Shown here: one piece after another, positions 18,640 through 27,711 of the stretch
Position numbering within the stretch: the first letter of the stretch is position 1
How the letters are laid out: the number at the start of each line of letters is the position of its first letter
Assembly: GCA_023807065.1 (NCBI GenBank)
Contig: JAJJLU010003744.1
Span: forward strand, 1-34,022
Direction of reading: 5' to 3'
Length of the DNA stretch: 34,022 bases
Source of the DNA: Isotricha intestinalis
Taxonomy: Eukaryota; Ciliophora; Litostomatea; Vestibuliferida; Isotrichidae
Program-made: the position numbers and the translations under genes
The notes under the pieces: generated by a model
Told to the model about the DNA's origin: nothing
Database searches by the model: none
Seen by the model: only the letters and a program-made list of their open reading frames with translations

Positions 18640-19677
18640 ATGTCAATAAAACACAGTGAAAATTACTATGAAATTTTAGAACTTCCCAGAACATGTTCTC
18701 AAGAAGAAATAAGTGAATCATTTCGTCGTCTTTCCTTAAAATATCATCCAAAATTATCATCTCCTGAAAATTCAGCAGTAAATGAATTTAAATTTCAACA
18801 ATTAGCAGAAGCATACGAAGTATTAAGTGATCCAAATAAAAAAGGAATATTTGATATATATGGAAAAGAAGGATTATATAATGGAATAGTAGATAAAAAT
18901 GGAAATTTAAAAGGAGGATATAAATTCTTAGGAAATGCACATGAAATTTTTGAGAAATTTATGGGAACTTCAAATCCTTTTACTTTAGTTAGAGATGGTG
19001 AGAAAATGAATGATGAATTTGGAAGTGCTTTTGGTTCAGCTTATGGTGGTCAAAAACAATCTCCAAAAGAAAATTTACCTCCTATTAAAATTGATTTAGA
19101 ATGTACTCTTGAAGAATTATATAATGGTTGTGTTAAAAATGTTAAATATAATAAAAATGTTCTAGCATTTGATCAAAGAACTACTCAAAATAAAGAAACT
19201 TCTATTGATGTTGAAATTTTCAAAGGATATGCTAAAAATACTATTATTGAATTTAAAGGAAAAGGAAATGAAGCTCCTGGAATGCAAAATTCAGATTTAA
19301 TTATTTGTATTAAAGAAAAGAAAGATGATAAATTTAGAAGAGTTAATAAAAATGATTTAATATATATTCAAAAAATTACTTTAGCACAAGCTTTAAATAG
19401 TGAACCTGTTAAAATTACTACTCTTGATAATAGGAAAATTGCTATTACTATGGATGAAATTATTTCTCCTCAAACTGTTAAAATTGTTAAAGGAGAAGGA
19501 ATGCCTATTTATAAAAATGATACTGATGTTAGAGATTTAAGTGTTAAGAAAGGAGATCTCTTTATTAAATTTGATATTGAATTTCCTGAATATATTGAAC
19601 CTGAAAAAAAAGAAGAAATTATTAGATTGCTAAAAGAAGATGAAGAAGAATTAAAAGAAGATGAAGAGGAAAATTAA
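18640..19677 (+). CDS. DNAJB13: DNAJB13 / radial spoke protein 16 (HSP40-like)
   Basis: This 345-residue type II DnaJ protein has a J domain (about 8-75: YYEILELPRTCSQEEI, then FQQLAEAYEVLSDPNKKGIFDIYG) and two C-terminal substrate-binding domains. Markers are LECTLEELYNGCVKNVKY, IKEKKDDKFRRVNKNDLIY, VKIVKGEGMPIY and KGDLFIKFDIEFPE. The J-domain HPD tripeptide is HPK (residues 36-38). Loss of the Asp abolishes HSP70 stimulation in ordinary J proteins. The human radial-spoke DNAJB13, as I recall it, also lacks HPD (HPL), so this supports the DNAJB13 call rather than a general cytosolic DNAJB. RSP16 acts as a structural subunit of the spoke, and the gene lies 5.5 kb from RSP3 on the same strand. 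A short acidic tail (EEELKEDEEEN) ends the protein. Confidence 0.88.
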   Translation: MSIKHSENYYEILELPRTCSQEEISESFRRLSLKYHPKLSSPENSAVNEFKFQQLAEAYEVLSDPNKKGIFDIYGKEGLYNGIVDKNGNLKGGYKFLGNAHEIFEKFMGTSNPFTLVRDGEKMNDEFGSAFGSAYGGQKQSPKENLPPIKIDLECTLEELYNGCVKNVKYNKNVLAFDQRTTQNKETSIDVEIFKGYAKNTIIEFKGKGNEAPGMQNSDLIICIKEKKDDKFRRVNKNDLIYIQKITLAQALNSEPVKITTLDNRKIAITMDEIISPQTVKIVKGEGMPIYKNDTDVRDLSVKKGDLFIKFDIEFPEYIEPEKKEEIIRLLKEDEEELKEDEEEN

Positions 19678-19720
19678 GGTTTAAAAAGGTTTTTTATTTT
19701 TAAATTAAAGATTTTTTTTA

Positions 19721-19737
19721 TTTTTTTTTTTTTTTTT
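19721..19737. repeat. 17-base T homopolymer
   Basis: This is one of the longest uninterrupted homopolymers in the window, located downstream of DNAJB13. It may mark the mRNA 3' region or simply reflect slippage, and it is a likely spot for assembly length error. Confidence 0.8.
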
Positions 19738-19815
19738 GGTTTTTAAAATAATTTTTTTTGTTTTATTTTATATTTTTTTTATTATTTTTTCAAAAAATAT
19801 ATTGAAATAAATTTT

Positions 19816-19881
19816 ATGATTATTATTATTGAAGAGAATGAAATAACTCCCTCATTAAAAATAAAAAATATTTTTTCATAA
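19816..19881 (+). other. Short upstream ORF before the second CDPK
   Basis: An ATG at 19816 opens 21 codons (four Ile, then EENEITPSL) ending in TAA at 19879-19881, 72 bases before the chosen CDPK start. Its composition is slightly more coding-like than its surroundings. It may be a regulatory uORF or chance, because the transcript start is unknown. Confidence 0.3.
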
Positions 19882-19953
19882 ACATTAAAAAGATTGTTTA
19901 ATAAGATTTCTCTATATTTTCCAAATAAACAATTTAAAAAAAATAATAAAATA

Positions 19954-21417
19954 ATGTGTGGATGTTGCACATCAAATTCAATAAAAGAAATAAATAGAAA
20001 TAATATATCATTATCTCGAATGAATACATCATTGTATTTTGATAGATTTTCAAAGCAAGGAGATTATAATATTAAATATGAATATATCTCTCCAATTGGA
20101 AATGGTTCATTTGGTAAAGTAAGATTATTTCGTGATAGAAAAATGAAAACAATGAAATATGCAATTAAAACAATAAAAAAAGACTTTTTTAATATTCATT
20201 CAATTGAAAATATATTAAAAGAAATTGAAATTCTTCGTTCATTAGATCATCCTAATATAGTGAAATATTTTGAAACTTATGAAGAAGATTTTTACTTACA
20301 TATAGTAATGGAATATATTCCAGGGAATAATTTATTTAAAATGATCTCAAATAAAAAAAAATTTCATTTCACTGAAAAAGATATAAATGAAATAATGTTA
20401 TGTTTAATGAAGGCAGTATCATTTCTTCATCATAATGAAATAATTCATAGAGATATAAAACCAGAAAATATTTTATTTTCAGTTCAAGGAGAATATTCAT
20501 CATTAAAATTAATAGATTTTGGTTTATCAACACATTTAAATTCGAAAAGAGAAAAATTTAGTGTTGGAACTCCTTATTATATGGCACCAGAAATGATTGA
20601 AGGAAAATATTATTTTAAAAGTGATATGTGGTCAATTGGAGTTATATTATATATGTTAGTTACTGGAACTTATCCTTTTAATGGAAAAAGTAAAAATGAT
20701 GTTTTTCAATTGATTAAAGAAGGTAAATATAATAGGAAAAGATTAGATAAACAAAAATGTTCAATTGAACTTAAAAACTTAATTAAAAATACACTTGTTA
20801 CTGACCCTAATGAAAGAATTTCTGTTGAAGAAGCTTTAAATTGTGATTGGTTTAAATTATTTGAAAGAAATTCTCCTGAAAATTTAATAATTAGTCAAGA
20901 TATAATTAAAGCTTTAAAAGATTTCCAATCACATAATATATTACAAAAAGAAATATTATATTACTTTGCAAAAATTTCAAATGATTCTCAAATTCATAAA
21001 TTAAAACATGCTTTTTCTTTAATTGATAAAGATAATTCTGGTGAAATTGAATATGAAGAAATTCCTAAAATATTTAATGAAATGGGAATTGATGCAAGTG
21101 AAGAAGAATTAAAAAGAATTTTTATTTCTTTAGATTTTCATAATGATGGTAAAGTTAATTATTCTGAATTTATTGCTGCAACTTTATCTTCTGTTAAATT
21201 TGGTTTTGAAGAAAATCTTATTTCTGCTTTTAGATATTTTGATACTGATAATTCTGGTTTTATTACTCTTGATAGTGTAATGAAAGCATTAATACAAAAT
21301 AATATTATTGTTGATAAGGAAAGTTTAGGTAAAATTTTTGAGGGTAAAAGAAATAAAGTTAATTTTTTGGAATTTAAAAAAATTTTTTATGAAAATGAAG
21401 ATAATAAAAGTAGTTAA
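19954..21417 (+). CDS. Calcium-dependent protein kinase (CDPK) with degenerate C-lobe EF-hands
   Basis: From the ATG at 19954 the protein has 487 residues. An in-frame ATG at 19894 would add 20 residues. I prefer 19954 because it gives MCGCCTS, a Cys cluster fit for S-acylation at the true N-terminus, and follows the AATAAAATA context. The kinase domain (about 43-301) has GNGSFGKV, Lys72, HRDIKPEN with Asp167, DFG Asp188 and MAPE. After the junction (about 315-350), EF-hand 1 (358-369) and EF-hand 2 (394-405) are complete. EF-hand 3 (430-441) ends in Ser instead of Glu, and EF-hand 4 (about 463-474) has lost its ligands (EGKRNKVNFLEF). Unlike the kinase at 9169-10776, it lacks Gly2 and is predicted to bind fewer calcium ions in its C-lobe. 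Confidence 0.93.
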   Translation: MCGCCTSNSIKEINRNNISLSRMNTSLYFDRFSKQGDYNIKYEYISPIGNGSFGKVRLFRDRKMKTMKYAIKTIKKDFFNIHSIENILKEIEILRSLDHPNIVKYFETYEEDFYLHIVMEYIPGNNLFKMISNKKKFHFTEKDINEIMLCLMKAVSFLHHNEIIHRDIKPENILFSVQGEYSSLKLIDFGLSTHLNSKREKFSVGTPYYMAPEMIEGKYYFKSDMWSIGVILYMLVTGTYPFNGKSKNDVFQLIKEGKYNRKRLDKQKCSIELKNLIKNTLVTDPNERISVEEALNCDWFKLFERNSPENLIISQDIIKALKDFQSHNILQKEILYYFAKISNDSQIHKLKHAFSLIDKDNSGEIEYEEIPKIFNEMGIDASEEELKRIFISLDFHNDGKVNYSEFIAATLSSVKFGFEENLISAFRYFDTDNSGFITLDSVMKALIQNNIIVDKESLGKIFEGKRNKVNFLEFKKIFYENEDNKSS

Positions 21418-21683
21418 TTTTAAAAAGGTAATAATGTAAATTTATTGATTATAGAAATTAGTTTTTTGATTGTTTATTCTGATTTGTTTTTTTTTTATAA
21501 ATTTATTTGATTAAAAAATATGAATTGATGTAAAAAAAAATTTATGGTAATTATATAATTTATTGATATTAAAGTTCATATTTAATAAATATATTTCTTT
21601 TGTTTGAAAAAATAATCTTTTTTTCTTTAATATTAACTTGATTTAAATAAAAAAAATAACAATTAAATTAAATTTTAAATTTA

Positions 21684-23804
21684 ATGAATTCATTTGATTT
21701 TATTAATGAAATATATAAGCAAACGAGAAAAAAGTTATACTTTACATATTTAATATCCCCTCAAGATTATAATAGAATTTTAATAACAAAGATAATTTTT
21801 CAAGATGAATTTAAATTATTATCACAATATAAAGAAATGTTACTTTATACAGACCCAAAAGAATTTTTAAAAAGATTTTATCAACTTGGAGAATGTAAAA
21901 CAAAAATTAAGCGTTATTGTATTTTTTACGAAGAAAATAGTAAAATTTTTCCTAATTATGTTCCACTTCCAGAAGCAAAATATATATTTAAGAATATTAA
22001 AAAAAAACAAAAAATGTTAGATAATTTAAATGAAGATGGTAATGATAATAAGAAAGATAATAGCAATAATAAAATAAAAGATATTATCTTTTCCCCATCA
22101 ATCATTAATTCTATTATGCTTGAAAGTTCTTCAAATACTATTAAAACAGATAAAAGTTTGTTAAAGATAATTGATAATATATGTTTAAATGAAAATGAAT
22201 CTTTTTTAAAAGATTATGAATCTATTTCTAGTAATAAGGATTTTAGTAATGAATTTATTAACTCAAATAATATTAAAATTGATTATTCATATAAAATAAG
22301 TCCATCCAGAAAAAATAATTTAAATGTTGATGAAAAATATAATAAATTGTTAAAAGATTATAAAACAGAAGGAAAAATAAATAATAAAGTAAAGAAGAAA
22401 ATTAATGAAAATCAAAATAAAAAAAATTCAAAAGATAAAATTAAACAAAAATTAAATATAAAGAAAAATAATCAACAAGTAAATCATAATATTAATAAAA
22501 TAATGAAAAAATTAAATTTTGGAAATGTGGTAAAAGATATTAATCTTATTAAAATGACAAATAAATTAGTAAAAGAAAAAAGTAAAAGTAAAAGTAAGAG
22601 TAAGAGTAAAAGTAAAAGTAAAGAATTATTAACTGAAAGAATCCATAAAACAAAAACCAACTCAATTAAATCTATTATCAATGAATCAAAAAAACTAAAA
22701 TCGGGAATTGAAAATTATTCTTCAAAACAAAAAAGTTTCAGTATTCAAACAAAACAAGAAAGCCAATCAGCTCCGAAAACACAACATAAAAATAATATTA
22801 ATCAAATAAATAAAAAATACTCTCCAAATAAACAGAATCTATCAGGACAAAAGAACAAAAATAAATATCCTCAAAATATTTATAACATAAAATCTTCTTT
22901 AAAATTCTCAAATATAAAACTTCAAAAACCAATTAATCAAAATATGATACATTTTTCAAATAATTATAATCCATTAGTAAATAATAATTATACATTATTA
23001 TTAAAACATATTCCTTCGCTTCATATAAGTATAAACAATAATGTAAAAAGTAATTCAACTTTATCAAAAAGTAAATCAAAATCACATTCAAAAAGTAAAT
23101 CTCCAAGTAATGGTTCTTTAAATAAAAATATAAAACAAAACACAATAAAAAATTTTAAGAAAAATATTCAAAATTTAAATAATAATTTAAAAGCTTTAAT
23201 TCAAAAAGATAATTTATTTAATAATGTAGATATTCTTCAAACGGAAAGAATAAATAAATCTGGAACAAGTCAAATAAAAGTAAATTCAAAGAAAAAATTA
23301 AATTCTCAAGGAAATTTAAATAATAATATTTTAAAAAGAAATATTCATAAAAAAATTATATCATCAGCAACTTCTTCAGAATATTCAAAATTAATCCCAA
23401 AAATAGGGAAAGATTCTTTAACTAATTCATTTGGAGTAAATAAAGGAAAATTAATTAAAAATCATTATAATATAAATCATAAATTAAATGAAAATCATAG
23501 TAATAAAAAAATTCATTCGTCATCAGTTAATAAAAGTAATATTTTAGTAAGAAGTATTAATAGTATTAATTTAAATAATACTTTACAAAAAATAAATAAT
23601 CCATTAATTAATTCTAGAACAGGTAGTAATTCTTCTAATAGAAAAAGTAATAAACAAATCAGTAGTAATACTAATAGTTCCAATATTGTGAAAAGAGCAG
23701 TAAAAAAAATTAAAAATTATGAGAAAAATAAAGCAAAAAAACCCAGTCAAACTAAAGTTTCTAAATCTGTTTTAACAAATATATTGAAAAATAATGTAAA
23801 TTAA
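21684..23804 (+). CDS. Lys/Asn/Ser-rich protein with KS-repeat tracts, ciliate-type N-terminal region
   Basis: The 706 residues are highly basic. The first 115 or so form a folded-looking segment: KLYFTYLISPQDYNRIL, then LLYTDPKEFLKRFYQLGE, then YEENSKIFPNYVPLPEAKYI, followed by a Lys-rich helix. I recall very similar N-terminal segments (LxxDDxxEFLKRYYxxxE, then YYExxxxxFPNY) in many uncharacterised ciliate proteins. That is from memory and unconfirmed. The remainder is low-complexity Asn/Lys/Ser with a KS dipeptide array at about residues 297-313 and another (KSKSKSHSKSKSPS) near 462-475, reminiscent of SR-like or microtubule-binding linkers. No catalytic motif is seen. The role is unknown; cytoskeletal or RNA association would be guesses. 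Confidence 0.75.
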   Translation: MNSFDFINEIYKQTRKKLYFTYLISPQDYNRILITKIIFQDEFKLLSQYKEMLLYTDPKEFLKRFYQLGECKTKIKRYCIFYEENSKIFPNYVPLPEAKYIFKNIKKKQKMLDNLNEDGNDNKKDNSNNKIKDIIFSPSIINSIMLESSSNTIKTDKSLLKIIDNICLNENESFLKDYESISSNKDFSNEFINSNNIKIDYSYKISPSRKNNLNVDEKYNKLLKDYKTEGKINNKVKKKINENQNKKNSKDKIKQKLNIKKNNQQVNHNINKIMKKLNFGNVVKDINLIKMTNKLVKEKSKSKSKSKSKSKSKELLTERIHKTKTNSIKSIINESKKLKSGIENYSSKQKSFSIQTKQESQSAPKTQHKNNINQINKKYSPNKQNLSGQKNKNKYPQNIYNIKSSLKFSNIKLQKPINQNMIHFSNNYNPLVNNNYTLLLKHIPSLHISINNNVKSNSTLSKSKSKSHSKSKSPSNGSLNKNIKQNTIKNFKKNIQNLNNNLKALIQKDNLFNNVDILQTERINKSGTSQIKVNSKKKLNSQGNLNNNILKRNIHKKIISSATSSEYSKLIPKIGKDSLTNSFGVNKGKLIKNHYNINHKLNENHSNKKIHSSSVNKSNILVRSINSINLNNTLQKINNPLINSRTGSNSSNRKSNKQISSNTNSSNIVKRAVKKIKNYEKNKAKKPSQTKVSKSVLTNILKNNVN
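22576..22624 (+). repeat. 6-bp AAAAGT/AAGAGT coding microsatellite (KS repeats)
   Basis: Eight or so hexamers encoding Lys-Ser follow one another inside the basic protein gene. A second, looser KS array lies at about 23067-23108. Interruptions are silent A/G changes in the Lys codon. Confidence 0.85.
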
Positions 23805-24710
23805 AATGGTCTTATAAATTAATTTTTATATATTTGATTTTTTTAAATTTTGTTATTTAAAAAATTAATTATAATGGATTGATTGGATTGAATCAAGTTT
23901 TTCTTGATTATTTCTATTATTATTATTACAATTATTATTATTATTATAAATATGGTAAACACAATTTTTATAGATATAAGAATTATGATTCAAATGTCAA
24001 TTTTTGATTTATAATATAATTATGATTATTAAATATTAATATTATTAACCATTATAATATTATTATTTTTTAGATTATTTATACTTTTTAATTTGAATTA
24101 TTAGTATTTTTGAGAGAATTTTTATTTTTTGAGCATTCAATTTTGAATTCTTTACTTTACCATTAATAATATTTTTAAATTTTGAAGAATACTTATCCTC
24201 AGTAATTTTTTTTTTTTATTTTAAAAAAAAAATTTCATTTCTTTTACATATTAAAATCTCATTCTTTATTTTTCCTTTTTTCATATTCTGTATATATTTT
24301 TTATTACTTTATTTCTTATTCAAACTTTATATTTTAAATATCTTTCAATTAAAACAATGAAGATGTAGCTCTTAAAGAAGATGAAGAATTTTTTCTATTT
24401 AAATGATTTACCAATCTTTATTTGAATAAAAATTTGAATTTACTTTTTCTTTATATATTGATGAAGAAAGTATTTTTCTTATTTAAAAAAAATTATACTT
24501 AAAAAATAAAAATTATTTCAGACAAAATTTTCATTAATTTTGATTGAGCTATGTAAAAATAAAAACTTAAATGTATTTCCTTTCTGTATATATTATTTTA
24601 TCGACAATTTTTCAAAAAAAACAAAATCAAAAATTTTAAATCTCTTAAAAAATAAATTGAAATTCTAAATTTTAAAACTAAAAATTTAAACAAATAAAAA
24701 AAATTAAAAA
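23805..24710. other. Long non-coding interval with relic-like frames
   Basis: This is the longest interval without an intact gene between two plus-strand genes. It includes a (TTA)n-type microsatellite near 23922-23947 and a T-run/A-run pair near 24209-24231. It should contain the promoter of the surface-protein gene at 24711. Coding-like fragments on the minus strand are listed separately. Confidence 0.6.
23865..24480 (-). pseudogene. Possible decayed Asn/Ser-rich gene
   Basis: On the minus strand several open fragments follow in order. The first, about 24480-24412, reads SSSIYKEKVNSNFYSNKDW then a stop. The second, about 24417-24345, reads RLVNHLNRKNSSSSLRATSS. The third, about 24212-24075, includes ITEDKYSSKFKNII and KVKNSKLNAQKIKIL. 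The last, about 24000-23865, reads NNRNNQEKLDSIQSIHYN and ends in TAA. They lie in different frames and are separated by stops, mostly TAA. Composition is more coding-like than neighbouring spacer, but no family is recognised. A gene split by several tiny introns is an alternative. Confidence 0.25.
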
Positions 24711-26732
24711 ATGTTATTCTTCCAAAATTTTTTAAAAACATTTCAAATTCTCCTAATTCTATCAAACATTCGGCAAATATCCTTTAAAAAGCAATTATTT
24801 ATTCCGGGAGTAACGGTAAGTAATAGAATGGATTCTTCCTTAACAGAATTAGGATTTGAATCTCCTTCTTTAATAGGAGGATGGTATAATCTTCAAAATA
24901 TTCATCCTACATTAGATGAAGATTATTTAACAAAAATTACAACATTTGTTTCAATTTGGGAAGATACTATTGGTTATCTTCCACCAGCAATTCAATTTTC
25001 TTTAATTCAAAGTATTAATGATAATGATGAGGAAACTATTTTTAATAAAAATCATTTTATTGATTTAATGAAAGAAGAAGTTGGAGATAATGGAGAAGTG
25101 AGAATTAAATTAATTTATGATAGTTTATTTAATTATGTTAAAAAAATAAATGAAAGAATTCCTATTGGATTAGGATGTTTGCAAAAAGTTGCTGAACAAT
25201 ATGGAACTAAAAATAAGAGAAATGCTGCATTATTAGAAGCTGTTACAAAAGGTATTTCTGAAATTATTGAAAAACAAACTGAAGTAATAAATCAAGAATA
25301 TGAATTTATTTATCAAGTTGGTAATATTTTAAATCAAAGACTTAAATATTTATTTAATTTTAGGTTTGATGATTTTAATTTGGAAAAGGAAGATAATAAT
25401 CGAAATAAACTAATTAATATTCAAAACAAAAAATTTCAATTTTCAAAAAAAGATGATATAACATCATCTTTAATGAAATTATTCAAAGTTAAAAAAGAAT
25501 TTAATATGGTTCTTGCTAAAAATACTCTTTTAGCTCAAGCTAATATCGGTCAAATGGAAGGTTGTGTTGAAGATAAAGAAATAAATGAAGATGCTGGAAT
25601 ATCATCTTATATGGGAAGTCCAGTTCAAATGAAAAAAAGAGGTGAATATGTTGCTCATAATTTTGCAAATGGAACTAGAAGTGATGGAAAAACTCAAAAT
25701 GGTTATTCACTTAATTTTGGTTTTGGATTAGGAAAAGAATTAATTCCTGGAACAACTCCACACAAAAATTTAATTCCATATGAATATTATAAAAATATAC
25801 AAAAATTAAAAAGTATTTCAAATGATATGATTAAAGATGATTCATTTATGATTCCTTCTGAGGAATTATCTAAAATTTTAAATGATGTTACAAGATATGA
25901 TTCAAACGAACCTGGTTTAACAGAGAATCTTTTTCCAAAAGAGATTGAAAACTTTTATTCAAACATATCAAACAATGAGTTAAATGATGTTTCAATTGTT
26001 GTTTCATATTCAAATCCAAACTATAAAATAGATTTTTATGGAGATAAAAGAGAAACAAAAACAGGAACACAAGAATCAGATTACACTATATATAAAGGGA
26101 TATTTGGTATTTTTAATCAAGATTGGTATATTGTATCTTATGCTAAAAAAAGTGATGGAACATTAGTATATGAAATGTTTTTAAATGAACATGAAATTAA
26201 AAATCCAGAGGATTTATTTGGAGAAACTTTAAATGCATGTTTTGGAGTAATTTATTCAGGAGGAAAAAATGATAAAGATGCATGTAGAAATGCATTTAAA
26301 AAAAAATGTGGAAATGAATTAGATTATAGATGTAAAGAAAGTGGACTCTATGATATACTTACAGAAAATCCAATTCCAAAAAATGATTTTCCTAAAGATT
26401 GTTCTGATAGATATAATGATTCATGTTTTGCTTGGGTTAATAAACATATTTTAGGTGGTGGATTAATTATTAGACCTAGTATTTTTAGTAGTTTATCTTT
26501 GATTTTACAAAGATATTCTAATAAAAACGATGAATTTTATGAGACTATTCTATCAAATGTGATTGATGAAGATGAAGAAGAATTAGCTGAATTAATGAAA
26601 TATATAGAAAAACCTTTTGTTGATATTAATGATTTAAATGTTGCAATGAAAAAAACTGTGTTTTATCAAGTAAATCATAGTTTATATTTAAATAGAAATT
26701 TTTTTCTTTTAATAATACTTTTCATTTTTTAG
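24711..26732 (+). CDS. Predicted secreted/surface protein, paralogue A (unrecognised family)
   Basis: This is a 673-residue protein of a family I do not recognise, with a clear homologue at 27712-29799. The hydrophobic N-terminus (about 1-25) looks like a signal peptide, followed by QLFIPGVTV. Shared landmarks are ERIPIGLG with KVAEQYGTKN, NTLLAQANIGQMEGC, INEDAGISSYMG, HNFANGTR and QNGYSLNFGFG. There is also a Cys-containing block near residues 507-553 (CFGVIYSGGKNDKDAC, then CGNELDYRCKESG), then SDRYNDSCFAW. The last 13 residues are hydrophobic after NHSLYLNRN and contain no following charge, as expected for a GPI-attachment signal or a tail anchor. Extracellular location is inferred, and the function is unknown. 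A 143-bp stretch is nearly identical to paralogue B. Confidence 0.8.
   Translation: MLFFQNFLKTFQILLILSNIRQISFKKQLFIPGVTVSNRMDSSLTELGFESPSLIGGWYNLQNIHPTLDEDYLTKITTFVSIWEDTIGYLPPAIQFSLIQSINDNDEETIFNKNHFIDLMKEEVGDNGEVRIKLIYDSLFNYVKKINERIPIGLGCLQKVAEQYGTKNKRNAALLEAVTKGISEIIEKQTEVINQEYEFIYQVGNILNQRLKYLFNFRFDDFNLEKEDNNRNKLINIQNKKFQFSKKDDITSSLMKLFKVKKEFNMVLAKNTLLAQANIGQMEGCVEDKEINEDAGISSYMGSPVQMKKRGEYVAHNFANGTRSDGKTQNGYSLNFGFGLGKELIPGTTPHKNLIPYEYYKNIQKLKSISNDMIKDDSFMIPSEELSKILNDVTRYDSNEPGLTENLFPKEIENFYSNISNNELNDVSIVVSYSNPNYKIDFYGDKRETKTGTQESDYTIYKGIFGIFNQDWYIVSYAKKSDGTLVYEMFLNEHEIKNPEDLFGETLNACFGVIYSGGKNDKDACRNAFKKKCGNELDYRCKESGLYDILTENPIPKNDFPKDCSDRYNDSCFAWVNKHILGGGLIIRPSIFSSLSLILQRYSNKNDEFYETILSNVIDEDEEELAELMKYIEKPFVDINDLNVAMKKTVFYQVNHSLYLNRNFFLLIILFIF
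26229..26371 (+). repeat. 143-bp inverted repeat, copy 1
   Basis: This segment matches the reverse complement of 28082-28224 over 143 bases with no gap and 6 mismatches, all within about 26 bases in the middle (26286-26306). The two flanking blocks of 57 and 65 bases are identical including silent positions. It encodes the Cys-rich block of surface paralogue A. Confidence 0.92.
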
Positions 26733-26791
26733 ATAAATATTTAATATGAATGTAAATAAAGAAAATTTGAATATAATAAATATTAAATAAA

Positions 26792-27637
26792 ATGGAAATA
26801 ACCAATGATGGGGAAAATCCATTAATTCTAAATTCAAATAATAATAATATAAACAATAATAATATATATAATGATAATCTAAAGACTCCTTTAATAATGC
26901 CAGCTAATATATATCCTCCTCCAAATAATCAATTAATCCAAAATCAAAATATTGAAAATTTTCTTGATGAAAGATATAAAAAAATTATTTTATCATCAAA
27001 TAGTTTTTTTGTTTCTCGAGGACAAGGAGATTATTATCTTCAAAAAATGATGGGAGGGGACTTAAAAACAATAGATTGTTTTCCAATAATAAATGGAATA
27101 AGAACTAATGTTCCTATAATTCAAATTGAACAAAGGGATTTTGATGAATATTGTTGTTGTGATTTATGTTTTTGTTGTTATCCTCATTATAATTTATTAA
27201 TGGGAATTAATTATTGTTATTTCGATGGATTAATTGCAGAAAAACAATTTTTTTCTCAATTTATTTCAGATAATAATCAATGTTGTTGTAAATCATGTTG
27301 TAAAATAAAACCAATAGTAGGAGAATATTTAGATAATAATAGAACTTCATTTGGGCAAATTATTCAAATTGATTCTCAATGTAATGGTAATTTACATATT
27401 TATGAAATTTATGATAAATATAATAAATTAGAATATTTACTGAAATATAAAACAAAATGGAAACGATATGCAATATTGGAAGATGTAGAAGGTAATCTTG
27501 TTGGAAAAATTGAAAATGTTAGTTTTTGTAAGAATTTTTTTTCTTATAATGTTACTTTTCCTCCTAATTCTTCTTTTGAAATGAGATGCTTACTTTTGAG
27601 TTTGGTTTTAAAAGTAGATATTGATTTAAAGACATAA
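26792..27637 (+). CDS. Scramblase-family protein (PLSCR-like)
   Basis: This 281-residue protein resembles phospholipid scramblases of the Tubby/LURP-like fold, which are proposed to move lipids between membrane leaflets in response to calcium. Evidence includes Cys clusters EYCCCDLCFCCYP (119-131) and CCCKSCC (164-170), like the palmitoylated CCCPCC of human PLSCR1. Between and after them are strand patterns such as GQIIQIDSQCNGNLHIYEIYD (188-208), where PLSCR1 has GYVIQTWHPCLPKFTIQN. LVGKIENV near 236 matches VVGKISKHW, and the C-terminal segment is hydrophobic (CLLLSLVLKVDID). The N-terminus is Asn/Pro-rich (MPANIYPPPNN), like the proline-rich PLSCR start. It begins 59 bp after surface paralogue A and ends 74 bp from the convergent paralogue B. 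The family match is moderate. Confidence 0.72.
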   Translation: MEITNDGENPLILNSNNNNINNNNIYNDNLKTPLIMPANIYPPPNNQLIQNQNIENFLDERYKKIILSSNSFFVSRGQGDYYLQKMMGGDLKTIDCFPIINGIRTNVPIIQIEQRDFDEYCCCDLCFCCYPHYNLLMGINYCYFDGLIAEKQFFSQFISDNNQCCCKSCCKIKPIVGEYLDNNRTSFGQIIQIDSQCNGNLHIYEIYDKYNKLEYLLKYKTKWKRYAILEDVEGNLVGKIENVSFCKNFFSYNVTFPPNSSFEMRCLLLSLVLKVDIDLKT

Positions 27638-27711
27638 TTTTCTGTTAGAAGAGTTTAATATGAATAAATTTAAATATAATATTATCAATAAAAGAGAGAT
27701 AAAAAATTAAA

